Assembly (NCBI GenBank): GCA_964020155.1
Contig: OZ026555.1
Span: 3,164,795 to 3,228,794, forward strand
Length of the DNA: 64,000 bases
Reading direction: 5' to 3'
DNA from: Chondrilla cf. caribensis
Taxonomy: Eukaryota > Porifera > Demospongiae > Chondrillida > Chondrillidae
The notes under the pieces were generated by a model, which saw only the letters and a list, made by a program, of their open reading frames with translations, ran no database searches and had not been told where the DNA came from. Below are positions 46,745 through 61,600 of the stretch, in pieces. The first letter of the stretch is position 1. Every line of letters starts with the position of its first letter. A program made the translations under genes and the position numbers.

Positions 46745-49649
46745 CAACACACACGTAGCCACACATACACGCATGCACACACATACACATACGTACACAG
46801 GTGTGTACATATTCACCCACAAGGTACAAACAGGGTGGTACAAATTTTTCTCACAAGGACACATACACACATGCTTGTACACGTTTACTCACAAAGGCAC
46901 ATACACATTCACTCACAAGACGGCATTGACTCTTGACTGACTCTGAGTCAGATACAATTGATAGCTGGATGATTCGCTCCATAACATCGTGAATTTCTGA
47001 AACTGACAGCTTCCTTGCAATAATTGCCTTTACATCAGGAATTAACAACAGAAAATCAAATACAGCTGAGCCAAGTGTACTAATGTATGGATGCAAACGC
47101 TGTTGCTGTACAAGTACAATGTGCTAGTACATATGTATGGTTTCAAGTCATAAATCAACAGGTTACATACATACAACAAGGCTACATAGTACAGACTGCA
47201 GCTACATCAGAAGAGTAATGGTCCTAACTTTGAAAAATCTACAATAAATATAACAATAAACAGGTTATCAGAATACCTTTAATAACGGGAAGGCAGTTGA
47301 TTGTCTTTGAGGGTCATGGATATCCTCTTCGACAAAGGTCAGAAGTAACTATCAAACAGAACATGTAGGTAAACAGGTACACATCGTAAAATGATATAAA
47401 TTTTGTCTCAACCTGTAGCTGGTCTTCCGATAATTCAACCTTCTCACTGGTATTGATGATGGCAGTCATAGTTCTGAAGGCTGTTCCCACTAATTCCTGA
47501 TTAGGACCAATGGCTGCACCGTGCTTGGCATATTTACCAAGTATAGAGAAGAGCTCTTGAACAAAATCAGACAAATGGCTGTCCATTGCAGGTAGAGGGT
47601 AGGACAAGAGCTCACGAAGGCATTTTAGAGTTGTGGAGAGAATCTACATGATGGGAGAAAAGGGCATTGAAGGAAAGTGAGCAACACAACATTGAACAGA
47701 AACAGAAAATTTGCTCCCTGTTTTTCATGTATGCACCTACATACCTACGTATGTACAACAGCAATCCTAACATCACAGAGTATATACAGTATATGTATGT
47801 ATGTACAGTACATGATGTATTTTCACTCAATGGGAACATGAAACTTTGTTTTCCGTTAGTGCACAGACAAAACTGTAAACATGACACTACAAAGTGCATA
47901 CATTGGTGTATTTTGACTTGATTGTTGTCAAAAGAAGCTGAATGAAGGGATCAACCATTTCTAGCTCAGTGGATGACTGTAGCTTGTGCTTCCTCAATGT
48001 GGTAACCGTTAGCTGTAAAGGATAAATACACAGACCACTCAACTGGTGAACACACATGCTAACATGTACGTACGTACATACCTGTAAACCGAAGTTTGTT
48101 ACAATGTGAGCAGTGACATTGTGTTGTGTAACTGGTTTTGGCCCTCCTCTTTTGGGCTCTGGGGGCAGTAGAATGCTGGGTTTCCTCTGAACAAGTGATG
48201 ATTCTGGATCTGACATCCTACATGAAGATAATGTGGAAAATGAGTCAACGTGCCAAACGAGACTGCCATCTGTCCCCATACATGGGCTTCTTAGTCATTT
48301 CAGGCACTGAATCTGATAGCAGACCATGGACAAGCACAAGAATGTGTTCAACAGAAAACCCTTTGTTGTCCAGAATTCCCAAAGTCACTCTCCTCAAAGC
48401 CTCTGACACCTGGTTAGCTACTTTAGCAGTTGGTTGGCTCTTGAGAATCTGCACTTGCAATGTGACAAACCATAACATCAATGTACAGTACCGGGAGGAC
48501 ATTGTAAACTACAGTGTGTCCATATGTACGTACCTTCAACAGTGATTCAATGACATGAGGTACTACTTTGGGACTCAACTTGGATACCATTAGTTCCAGA
48601 GTTTCATAACCTTTCGTTGTCTTAGCTTCGGGTAACTTCTTGACAGCTTCAGGTGTGTCTCTCTCCTCAGAAGGAGTTCCAAATAAGTCATTAGTGACAA
48701 TAGTACAGAAATCCTCCAAACAAGGATCCAAATCTCCTGGATTCAGGTGTTGTGATAGTCCATTCAGCAGAGCATGTATGCTGTAGGCTAGTACATGTAT
48801 CTGCAACAAATCAAATTATAGTACATACATTACTGTACATACATATAATACCACACCTTATACACATATGAATGTATAATCCCTGACAGTGATGATCACA
48901 ATGGATTCACAGTATTAAAAAATAACATACTGTACATTTGTACAATATTCAATACACGTGCACACTGTACTAAGCATGACCACCTACTGTGTGTATCTGT
49001 ACCTACTGTGTGCACGTACGAACCTTATCTAAGTTTTGGAATATTAATGAACAAGATGGGAAAATGATTAGGCCAATATCTTTATTGCAAATTCATGGAC
49101 GTATGTATATGGGAAAGATGTTCCCAGCCCCCCAAACAACACCAAATCTAGCTAACCCATGTGATAGCAATATAGAGGAATTAGCATAAGAAATTACCGT
49201 AAGACCTCTATTAAAGGACACTCCGAATAAAAGACACTATAGAAAGCACCTCCATACAAAGGACACTCTCTGAGGGACCAAAATTAGATTTACCTATAGT
49301 GCTAATACATCATTCACCTCTGAAGAGTGGACAACCTCTCTACAGTGGACAAATTAGCTGGTCCCAATGTGTCCTTTATAAAGAGGTTCTACTGTACATA
49401 GCCAGTGGCATTCCACACAGTCAGCAGAATACTGCAGGAAACTCCTACACATTTGCATAGGGACCTACACATGTACATGTGTACATACTCACCTGATAAC
49501 CTTTTGTCAACGTCTCCTTCATGTCTTTAACAATGTACGGTACATAACTAGGTCCAAGTGACTGTGCCAGCTTGACCAATGTGTCCCTTGCCATATCCCT
49601 TGTCTCTTTGGCTCTACTTTTAAGTTGAGTACAAATTTTCAGCAAAATT
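42651..49649 (-). CDS. UTP20: UTP20 exon block C (last 19 exons and stop)
   Basis: Exons: 49493-49649, 48534-48800, 48282-48448, 48082-48217, 47902-48012, 47413-47643, 47277-47348, 46917-47105, 46370-46449, 46120-46189, 45927-46046, 45532-45594, 45053-45461, 44834-44991, 43921-43992, 43692-43844, 43426-43552, 42822-42967 and 42651-42746. Exon 45053-45461 contains a long Asp/Glu/Gly-rich loop (NDTGTGNDDGFVGDDEGGDG). The last two exons encode the basic C-terminal tail expected of a nucleolar rRNA-binding protein. Confidence 0.88.
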
Positions 49650-52600
49650 CTACAGTAAAACAGGCAAAAAAATCCAAACATACATACGTACATATGTACA
49701 CATGCAAAAAGTGATCTCCCAGTCCTACAGATGGATTCTACACTGCCATGAAGAGGGTGGTTATCGTGAACTAAGCCTGTGTTAAATGCCAAGAGTACAC
49801 CACACAGTAGGTCCCAAATTTGGGGGGGGGGGGGGGGGGAAGCAGCTGTACATATGTGGTTTTGTCTTATGATACACCAAGGTTGTGGAGTGCTGACAGT
49901 ATAATGTGCAACAGCATGGTACTGTACGATATCAATATAGGGTTATGGGTGACACTAAATTGTAGTAGTTATAACGGCTAGAGCTCATGATACATACCCT
50001 GGTAGATGACTGTGCAACGATTCCTCTGGTAGAGACTGTAAGAGGTTGATCATTGCTAGCACAAGTGGAGCCCTCAACACTTCTACATCCGAGTGCTCTT
50101 CCTACAATAAATAAAACTTGGACAGTTACTGTACGCATACAAAATTCATACGTACATGTACATATTAGGTGAGGGGCAGTGTTTCCCCCAGGCCATTTTA
50201 GCAGGGCGCCCCGCCCTGCTAAAATTTCTGACCGCCCTTCTATTTCTATAACAATAATAAAACTAAAATTATTAGGCATGTGTGTATATAAAAATGGATG
50301 AGGCATATCTGTATTAATTTTACTGTTTCACGTGGTAATGGCGTCTTTTTAGGTTCAGAAGAGCCTTCGCTGAAGTTATCGCTTTCGACGAAGCTTCAGC
50401 GCACGAATTTCAGCCTAATTTCTTATAGTCTCGGCATTCAAAATCGGCGTCTTAGAAGTTGCGCAATAGACATCATGGCGACTTCGAGCATAGTATCAGA
50501 TAATGAAGCTTAGTTTGAAGGAAATTGTGAACGAAATTCTCTGTAAGGGGGCCAATGTTACATTTACCACTGTTAGAATAATAATATTTAGTTAAGGTTA
50601 TCATATCTTTGGTTGATGCCATGTTAGTGACATTTTAATTTTTTAACCCCATAGTCAAAAAGTGGTACGGGCCCCATGGCCGTAGTAGCCGTACCAGTTG
50701 CGCCGGCCCTGTGTATATACACTTTTTCTTTGTTGTAATTAAAATGGACTCCCAACATACATCTTGTTTTCATGCCATTATCATCACATATAATAGTAAA
50801 TACAATCATTACCAATTTTTATAGAAACTATTATGAAACTTGTGATGACAAACAATTTGCCACCCTGCTACAATTTTTTTCTGGGGGAAACACTGGTGAG
50901 GGGTATTTTGAAGTTACGTCAGAAGAGCAAACTTAAGTATATTTCCCCTTTAAAGGGAGCGGCTGTATGATGAAGTAATAGCAACAGTACATAGACCTGC
51001 TTATGTACATATTCATGTATGTAGGTACCCCACTTTCCTGGACAGCTCATTTACTTCATTAAGATACTTGGGTACCCAGCATACATGTGAAAAAAAAACA
51101 AAATTTACAACCAGAAAAGTTTGAACCAGATTCTGAAGAAGAAGCTAGTGACAATGAATGCAGTGGACAGTGCACGACTGCACTAGATCTGCAGTAGAGG
51201 CGAAGCCATGTGTTAATTTCCAATTTTCCACATTTGTTACTGGGAAACAAAACACTACGTACACCCTGCTTAGAAAAGGCACCTCATATCTCTAGCACTA
51301 CATTATGTAAGACATGCACAATACATGACCATGTACATTCTTGAGCATCGTTTGGTACTAATACATAGTGTGTAATGTGTGTACATACATGTGTATGCAG
51401 TGGTGGTACTGTAAATACGTACATTTGCATGCAAGTAGCCATGTATCAAAATGTGTGAGAATATTATACTATGTGTTCAATTGCAAGCGAAACCCATACT
51501 CATAATATGTATATTGAGAGCATTGCAATATTAGTGAAAGAATCTCTTGAGTCAGCTACAGTACTTGACATACATTATTCATTCAGAAGTACAGGTACCA
51601 CCCCTGTGATCACTTTCTCAGACTCACCCTTGCAACCATCTTTGCTTGAAGCTCAGGTAAAATGGCATGCACAATGGAGTCTTGGATGCTTTGAGGAACA
51701 AGACCATGTACATCAGTAACTTGTGTCGCATCTTCTCCAGTTTCCTCTTCAATATCACCAGTTGTTGTGTCTTCACTCTTATCAGCCAGTAATGATGAGT
51801 CCTTATTATCAAGATTGAAATGGAAGGCATTCAGAATAGCCAACACAACCCTGGATGGGATAAGATAGGAGCACAGTTTCCAGGTATGCTGGAACTACTG
51901 GAGCACACATCCTTGCAACACTCACTTGAGGAGTATCTTCTGCACGGCAGGTTGCTTGGTCATTAGTTTGAGGTATTTCATGAGAGTGTGTTTATACCTA
52001 GACCAATTCAGACGAGATGTGATTGCACTGAGAACATCGACGGCTGCTGATAATAAATTATGTTCTTTCTTCACAACAGGACTGGATATGACGTGCGACA
52101 CCATAGGAAGGAATATGTCGAAGAGAGTTGATGTTCGGAAAGTTTCTTTGCTTATCAAAGCTTTGAGTTTAAGAAAAGCCCTGGTCCTTCGATGTACCTA
52201 CATACGTACATACACATGTAGTGGATGTAAACCACAAAGGAAGAGAAAATGTAAGAACATACAGTGAGTTCTCATTAATCTGCCAAACATTGCAATCCGC
52301 CACAATTTCCCAGTACCAATACAATGTTACAAGTACCAATAAATATCCAGTTAATCCGCCAAACTCGTTAATCCACCATATTCTTTGAAAACGAATTGTG
52401 GTGGATTAACGAGACTTCACTGTAATACAATACAACTTGGGAGTACACTGTAAAGTTATATCTGCATGAGGATCATAATCTAGGATCACGGACAGAAGTA
52501 CTCATTGATATATGAATTATGTTTCATGCGAAACATAACATTTAAAAAATTGCAAACAGCTACATGAGTGGATATAAACACATTGATGTGAAATGGACTC

Positions 52601-55600
52601 ACTTGAATGTGGCGAACATTTTCAAAGAAGTCAGCTTCCGGGTCAGGGTCACTCAAAATGACCAGCTCTTTCAATCTCGAGTGTTCCCTATGTGACTTCA
52701 CCAGCTGCCCTATCACAGCAAGTACTTCGTGGTAGCCCATCTGTAAATTTCATCAGTCAGTCAATAACTACCCATATCCTCAATCACAAGCTACTGAACA
52801 CTAAACACAACACAATGGTGCATGAGCTAGTTATGCACAGAAGTTTATTTCATCATCTCGTAAATATGTACAAATATGACCATCATGCTATCACATACCT
52901 AACTAGATGAAAATGTTCAAAAAATTCAATGAAATTCCATACCAGAGAGAATTTTTATTTACCTCATTCTGTGATTTTAATCCTTGCAAAATTCCATGAA
53001 ATAAAAGTTGAATTACAAAATTCGCATGTTGTCCTAATGAGACAAACAGAGTTGCAACGTTGTTTAACCATTGATACTCCAGCACCCACATGTGTATACA
53101 CGTACACAAATACACATACATACACATGTACTTGAATATAGACACACATACCTATGCACAAACATGTATCTGGAATGCATGTTAACAAACACAACATGGA
53201 TGTACACACCTATGTACATTTGAATGTCTTATACACATACCCTCAGGTTTGATTCGATCATGATTGATCAGTTTGGATATGAATCCTGCTGCACTATCTC
53301 TGATTGAAAGGTCACTGGTCTACATGAGAAAGGTGATCATATAAGTGACCAATCCCTTGAAACACAAGATTGCATGTAATCTCCCTTACTGTGAGGAGGA
53401 AGAACATGGCATTGTTCACTAAAAGTAAAACAACTTCTTCAAAGTTTTGTTCACAATTGAGAAGAGAGGTACATTTGTCGAATGCTTCTACTCTTGTTAT
53501 ATAGTCAGGTTCATCAATATGGGTGGGATGCCAAGCATTCAAATTGGAGACAGTCACAGCTACTACTTCTAAATGAGAGTACACTTTTGCTATTTGCTGT
53601 GAAATGAAAAGTACTATATAAACACAAAACGCGTATTATTGACATATTTCATGATACCTGTAATATTTCACAGAGTTCCTGTCTGGAGTATCTTGAGGAT
53701 AGCGTCAAAAATAAACGACCTACTTGCCTGAGAGAAAAAAAAAGAAAAAAAAAAGTGTCAGAAGTGGGATTCGAACCCACGCCTACAAGAGTAGACTGCG
53801 ACCTGAACGCAGCGCCTTAGACCGCTCGGCCATCCTGACAACTACAGTTATGATGTGTTAGTAAATCATATTTATTGTCACCTCAAATATTCGCTAGGCT
53901 GTGGCGTGCGTCCAACTAAATGTTTAACAGCTCTCAGCATTTCCACCTCGCTACTGTGACCCTGCATAGGTAATGTAAAACAAAATATATATAAAGTCAG
54001 AGAGACTAAAGACTGACTAACAGTTACTAACTTCGGATATGTAACTTTGCTTGTTGTCCAGCAATGGTGATCCACGTGAAACAATTGGGAGGATTATGTT
54101 GACAAGCTTTACGACAGTGTCAGAATCAGTTATAACTGGGCTGATCCTACAAAAAGTAATAGATAGTGTAGCTTTGGTACTACACATACCGTAGCGAAAG
54201 ACCTTACTTTGATAAGATATTCAATTCAATAAGAAGCACTTTCTTCTTACCAGAGGTTGAGGACAACCTTTGGCTGATGTAGTTCAGAATAGTATTCATA
54301 TGAGGGTACACAGCTAGGTACCCTGGAGAGTCCTCGACATCCATTTCTTGGAGAAGGTTTGTTGTGATTTGTAACACCATGTTGGTCACCTTGAAGTGGA
54401 CTTGTTTTGAAAACAAACAAGAATACACAAAGTGCATGACTGGGAGTCCAGTGTCTGGCACCAGTTTGAGGAAGTAGAGATGATACCTAGGATGAAAATG
54501 GTAGAGGTAGGATATACAATAATCACAAACAGAGGATACTGTGGAATTTACAAACGACAATATAAATGTATATATGCACACATCAGGGGTGTGTGTTCAC
54601 ATTGTGGATGTGAGGACACTTATTGGAAACCCTTGTTAGTCCTACTTAAAGTGTTACATTCATAACAAAATAACCTTGTGCTCCTTGTAAGAGACCCACA
54701 GTTCTCTAACACAAAGATGAGAACTTACTGTTTGTAGCAACTCCACTGGTGCAGAAGTTTCAATAGCGGTGTTGGATTCTGTATTGACTCATGTGGCAAC
54801 TTTTCCAGCTACAGTAGAGATTCGCACATGAAGCAACAGGCAAACATATCAAGGAAACCACAAACCTGAGGCCAGACGACAGACTGGAAAAGGGTCTCTT
54901 CTACATCAGCAAACCCAAAGTTTGGGAATGTCTCAAAAATCTGTATAAGTGTGAAATAGAAATGCAAAGTGTTGGAATTGTTACAAAAAATACAACCAAA
55001 CTTCTTTACACCAACATTTCGTAATGACACTCCCTATAATAATAACAACATGTCTTGCAGGACCAGATACATTCACATACATAAGTATAGTATTTCTATT
55101 GGTTAAAATGTCATCTGGGGGTATTGGTAGGGTTAGTCAAGAACCTAGGGGATGTTGCACAGAGATCTGACTGCACGCAACACATGCAAGATCGTCCACA
55201 TAACAATATACTGGTAATTGCAACACAAGAAAAACATGCTGCACACCTGAATTAAGACCTGTATACCGAGCTGACGAATATTTCGAAGTGAAGAGATGTA
55301 CTGGGGTCCTACCTGTACAACATAAGCATATGTGCATGTGTCACATTAGCCAAGGATGAAACTGTAAACAATGTGCATACCATTTTCCTCATGTCCAGCA
55401 GTACAGACGAATGCTTTGTAAGCTTCAAGGAGATTTCCAGCAAGTCAGAAAGGTAAGGCACAATGTCCTGTTTCAAAGCCACTACCATTTGAGCACAAAG
55501 TTTGAGAAATCTGCATGGATGTAACAGCAAGGACTGTATTCAGCATGAACTGTCGAGCAACAACCAGCACTATGCATATTACCCTTGCTGTTTTCTCAAG

Positions 55601-58600
55601 GGAACCACACAATGGGGATCAGGCTGTTCAAGGGCTTTATTCCTTATAAATGGTGCTAAGATGAGATCAATGAGTTCCTGGAGCTCTGAAAGTCTGCAAG
55701 TCTCCAAAAACCTCAGTATAACTCCTCTTCTGTGAATGGCAGCTTTGGCCTGACCATGCTTCAGCATGCGACCGTATAGAATCCTGACCAACACAGGGAT
55801 GAGGCCTGAAGCATGGTCACTAGACACAATGTACTGCTCTGAGCTGGAGCTAAACTTCAGTAATTCTGTATTGAACTCCACATCATCAAGCAGACTAGCT
55901 AAGTTGTCACTTGAAAAAGAACCAAATAGGACAAGTGAAACAATGGTATTGTCGTATAAACCCTCCTGTCCTTACAAGTATGGAGTCACACTAGACTGCT
56001 TGAAGGTAGTAATACACTTTAGGGTCAGCTGCTGGACTGAAGGATCTCGCTGCATCAGTAGCTGTTGTTAGAGAACATGACAACACAATGAAAACAATGA
56101 GCAAGAGTATGTTGTTGTGTAATATAAGGTACACACTCAAAATTGCACAGGGTGAAACGTTAGCAATCCCAATTATTCTTAGCATTTTTAGTTCCACTGT
56201 CTCTCTTGCTGCAGGAGCACCCACGGACCACTCAACAATTTAAGGGGTTAAGTATACGTAGATGTGTGACCCTATTGGTGATGTATATATCCTGGTATTT
56301 AAGTGACTCGTATTAATTAATTAACAGATGTTGTTACGTGCCCATGTGTATTCTCGGCAATGTACTACAGCTTGAGCCATTATTTCACGTTTGCGGTCAG
56401 GGTTGAAAAATGTTGTTTCTCAGATTTTCCATTAAAAAAGCCATGACCATTGCTTTGTTCATTTGGTATGTATTTCACAGATGGCTATCAATCCGTGAAT
56501 ACCATTAAAATTTACACCCATGAAAATAAATGCATATGTGGGATACATATGTATGTATATGTACATATGCATACGTACATAGTAAGTACATACACACTGT
56601 ACGTATGTACTGCATGATAAAGAACACAGTTTGTACAGGACACATCCAGATAAACTAGAACTCACACTATTGTACACCAGAAGTAACTCTTTCTGTTGGT
56701 AAAGGCCTTTTGGATTCTTAAAGAGACAAAACACACTAAGCATCTGCTTCAATGTTCTGTAGTTGAGAGACAAGGGAGGTGTTTGATCGACATGTACATT
56801 GCACATGCAGCTTACTATACACAGTAATGCAAATGATATTGACAACAGTACTTCAAAGAGTTTCTTCTTTTTACTGGTTCACAATTGCCACCATTGTCAT
56901 GACCGCTCTCCTTTTCATCTGCCTTAGCAAGAACTTCAGTTGATAGTCCCTCATCCAAGTCACTCTCATTGTTTAAAACATCCTCAGGAGCAGACGTGTC
57001 CATTGATTCTGTGTCTTCTGTCTTGAAATTGGGAGTGTCTACACCACTACTTGACACATCACAGGACAACTCACGGGAAGAACAAATTGACTGATAGTCC
57101 ACAAATGTGTCCTCCCAAGGAGTGAATTCCCTCTTCATGAAATCCATAAATATGGGAACAACAGTTCTAGATCGTTGTTCAACAAATTCTGGAACTTTTT
57201 CCATGACTTTCCACAAAAGATACCTAAAATTGATATAATCAGTTCTGCCGCTATCATTCTCCCATTCACTGTTGGCATAGTAGTATGAATGGAGGTCACC
57301 ACAGTGCTCTGCCACTGGAGGTATTTCAGGCTCTGGCTTTGGAGAAGGGTTAGGATTTTTTTCTACAAATTGGACACATCATGAGTATTGTGTTTACAAG
57401 TAATCATTGTTCAAATGTGTTATAACAATTCGATATACGTACATACCTGCAGCTTTTGATGATTGGTCCAGAATAGCACCAAAGACATTCCAGAAGACAG
57501 CCTTACAGTCGTTCACAGCATATGATGCTATGATTCCAGTCACACCTGCCCAGAGTGGACTGAAATTAATATAGAACATACTACACAGGTACATCAAGGG
57601 AATCTGCAGAATACGAGAAAAGGTAACATTTGAATAGTTGAAGACATTTTCACAGCTGTATGGACAGCATGGTCATGTGTGTAATATAACCCTATCAAAG
57701 CATACTATCGAGTTCACCACAAACCTCCTTATAATGGTCAGGAATTCTCTTGAATGCTTCACTGCGATACTTCAACTTCTCCAAGTACATGAGTTTCTTC
57801 TTACTCTACACAAACACATGATATGTGGAGACATACGTAGTTAACTGTAGAAGTACGTAACTTATCTTTAAACTCACATTCTGCAGGTTAGTTTCTGTCC
57901 TCTCTACCTCAAGGCAAGTTGTCAATACTTTACCCCCATGAGCTGTGGTCTCATCAGTAGTACAGTATTGATCAAGGAGACACAATATCTCCAGAGTTAC
58001 CAGCCTCACCTTGGGAGAAACAAAGGACAACAGTTGATACATGTTCCTGATTGGAGGCAACATCAAAGAGGCTGACAGGGGTACATGTCCTATGTACATA
58101 TACCTGAGATCCCAAGATGTGACAATTGACTAATCAGTTAGAAATCACAACATCAGTGAATAGCTACTCAGGGTACAAGTTATTCATATCACCTTTAGAA
58201 TGAAAAATCCTTTGCATCGTTTATATAGGTGATATAACATATGTAGGTGTATTGCACATATGTACAAAAGAATGTTCTGTATGTACTGAATGTACAAGTG
58301 TACATACAGTACACAGGTACCTACACATGCATGGATGGATGAATATACACATGAACAAAAGGGGGCTCCCACTATGATATGGTCACATTTGTGTAAATTG
58401 ATAGCAGACTACAAGACTTGCCTGTGGGAATGGTGAAGTGATATTTTTCTTCACTACTGGGAGAACGTCAAGTAGGAGGTCACCGCACAGCCCAGGTGAA
58501 GTCTTGAGCAGTTTAAAGACACCACTCAAAATATAGACATTACTAGTGTGTTTTCTGAACCAGGATAGAAAAAAGGTGGGAATCAAATATGTAGTGTACT

Positions 58601-61600
58601 GTAAAAGGAGTAAAAAACTTAAACATTGATGTACGTACCTACTTAATTGTACATATATGTGGATAGGGACGTCATAGTTATATCAGACCAACAATCATAT
58701 ACGTGTACGTGTATATGTACTGCATGCACACAGACATTACTGTATGTATGCACACTTACAGTAGAGTACAAACAGCATAAAATATTAAACTGCTTCCGTA
58801 CACAGATGAACACATACAGTACATACATACATACATACAAACAAAATCGTACATATGTACCTTATCAACATTAGCACATTGTCCAATCCTACACCCTTGA
58901 GAGCACCTTGTGAGATGTATGTGAGACTGTTAAAAACGTGACCAAGCAAAAATAGCATGTGGGATCTAAGACCACTGTCATCATCCTCAGCCATCCCCAG
59001 AACATGGTCAACTAGCGAAGTGACTAACATATCAAACTGTCTTCTAATGTCCTCACTGAGAGTGCTACAAAGAACAAACTATGCACGTGAACAGTGGTGA
59101 CCACCTGGTACCAGACAGTTCATACTTACCAACATGTTGCACAGACTACTGCACACCAACAGATCTGTATGTCAGGTAGGGAAACTGACACTGCTAGCTT
59201 TTGGGTAAAGTCACCTATAACTGTGCACAGGAAGTCCACAAGTGAGCTGTTGCTGTGAGGAGACTGTGGAGGTGTGAGGTGTATGTCTGTTCCTCTGATA
59301 TCTGCTCCACTGCTACCATCTAAACGCCACTTGTCTGTAAGTTCAAGCACAAGTGTCGACCCATAAAGTAACACAGTATTGTTGGATATGTCACTAGTAG
59401 AAATACAGCTCTCAAGATATGCTGGGACTTCTGGCATCAGGACCTGTTGCAATGCAGTAAACAGTACAAGTGATATTAGCACTTAAACATGCAAGTACTG
59501 TATTTGATGTACGTAAATACATACATATCCTGATTTGTGGGGGTAACAGAGTCTTACAGGGATACATACCACATGGGTGCAAGTTTTATGATAAGTATTT
59601 ATGAATTAAAAGAATGTGAATATTCACAAATGTCCTGTTCACAATGTACTGCATGTACAAAAAGCGGGGAGAGGTGAAAATTGATATCCATGAACATATG
59701 TAGTATAACATGAAAATTTGTATGTAGGCATAAGGTAGCCTATGTATCCCTGAGATCCCCAGATGTACAAATTTATAAACAATTAGCTACCGAAAGGCCT
59801 ACAAATGAGTGATCAGGACATTGTGCTATTTACTGTATATCAACTTCAGGAGGTAAATACAAAGATAGATACTTTGTGTCCTACCCAAAGGTGATATGAC
59901 ATATCATGCATGCATACAGGTACGTATGTACAAAGGCTTACATCTGTACATGTACATGTACATAACATCATAGATACTGTGGGTGCAGTATAGAGGATCT
60001 ATGATAAAAAGCATCTACCATCAGTCACTTATTCACGTACACATACACATACCTGTGAAAAATATTTCCAGTTAAACAGCTGCTTAGTGAACCCCAGCAA
60101 CAAGTCGGGTTGGTGTCTCTGGTGGAAAATCTGTAAAGAGACAACACGTCTGTACAGTAAAAACAAAGTATCACCTCTCGACAGAGGTTCGTGACCCCAC
60201 GAGGCCCTTGCATCTGACAGACTGACTATAACACCTATTACATATGAACGCATGTACCTACATGTATGTACATACATGTAGTATATACAGGTAAGGCTCC
60301 AAACAAATTGCTTTCACAACATGCAATAAAGTGTACATATCAAATCACATACACTGGACAGAATAGCATGCACATAGAGTAGAAACACAAACTCCCACAT
60401 GACAAATTATACTGCTTCATACAAACCAGTTTAGAACATTATTTGGTTTGCTGTAGTAGGGTACATATGTACCTAATATGGTCAGCTAATCCTGACATAA
60501 AAGAACATTTGATAACGAGGGTTTGTTGGGTTTGTAGTTTGTCTTAATGAGCGATGTCTACTGTAAAATATATTGACTAACCTGTTGAACTAATTTCTGG
60601 GCATCCGAAAGGGTCACAGCATTGGGTACCAAAAGGAAAGAAGCCAATAACTGGAAAAGTACGTTCTGCAGTTCATGGGGGTAGCCATCTTCTTGCCATA
60701 AAGCATAGTGTAGCTGTGATAGAATACACCACTTTAACATACGTATGCACATATACATGTATGTACATTGGTACAGTGTAGGTGAATACAGGTGAAAGTA
60801 AAGAACCACATGTAACGTGGGTGGATAGGGATGAAAATATATTATTAGTGAACATGGGTAAACAGTTGAACGCCTGAAAAGGATAGCACAGACGATATAA
60901 GTGAAAATTGGTGAACTAGCACATAGCCTGGATTACATCCCATGGATGAACACTACCTCCACACTCTCATGTACAACCTGTGGTCACACACTAATACAAA
61001 CAATGTACATGAGAACAGAGGACAAATCTGGACAGCTAACACAGTGAATACACACAAATACCCACAGCAACGAGGTTCTCAGCATTCACAAGTAGAGATC
61101 CACTCTTCCACGACACCCATATGCCGATGAGATGCAGAATGTACTGCAGTTGGTGAGATACACTCTCATCTTTGTCTTTAGACCATTCTCCAAGCACCTT
61201 GAAGGCCGCACTCTAATAAAATCAGTGCAAATCAGGATAAGCTTCAGTACCTACGTATACTGTACATCAGTACAACACCAGTCAACACACATACAGTCAA
61301 AGTAGTCCATATGACAGCAGAATATTCACGTCTGGTGTACTCAGCAAGTGACGTCATCATAACCTTCAGACATTCAAACACCTGTAAGACAAGTACAAAG
61401 GTAAGAAGAATGGTAGCTCTACATACACACGTAAAATTTTATAAGTGTATGTATGTAGGTAGTCCTTTGTTTGTCAATGTGGTGGTATGTTGTGTGGGCA
61501 GATCAAAGTGTAGGGTGTAAATAGCGTGTGCAAATACCCACACTATTTACACAACTCCTTTGCTATTTTCACACTTGTAATTGTATCAAAAATTGCCAAT

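Noticed and set aside
46366..46940. Overlapping ORFs within the CA cluster
   Set aside because: They are microsatellite translations; only 46370-46449 is a true UTP20 exon.
58010..58103. Extension of the UTP20 exon 57878-58009 to an acceptor at 58103
   Set aside because: The frame is open and the acceptor plausible, but it would need phase 2 from the upstream exon, which ends in phase 0; splicing at 58009 keeps phase. It remains a possible alternative.
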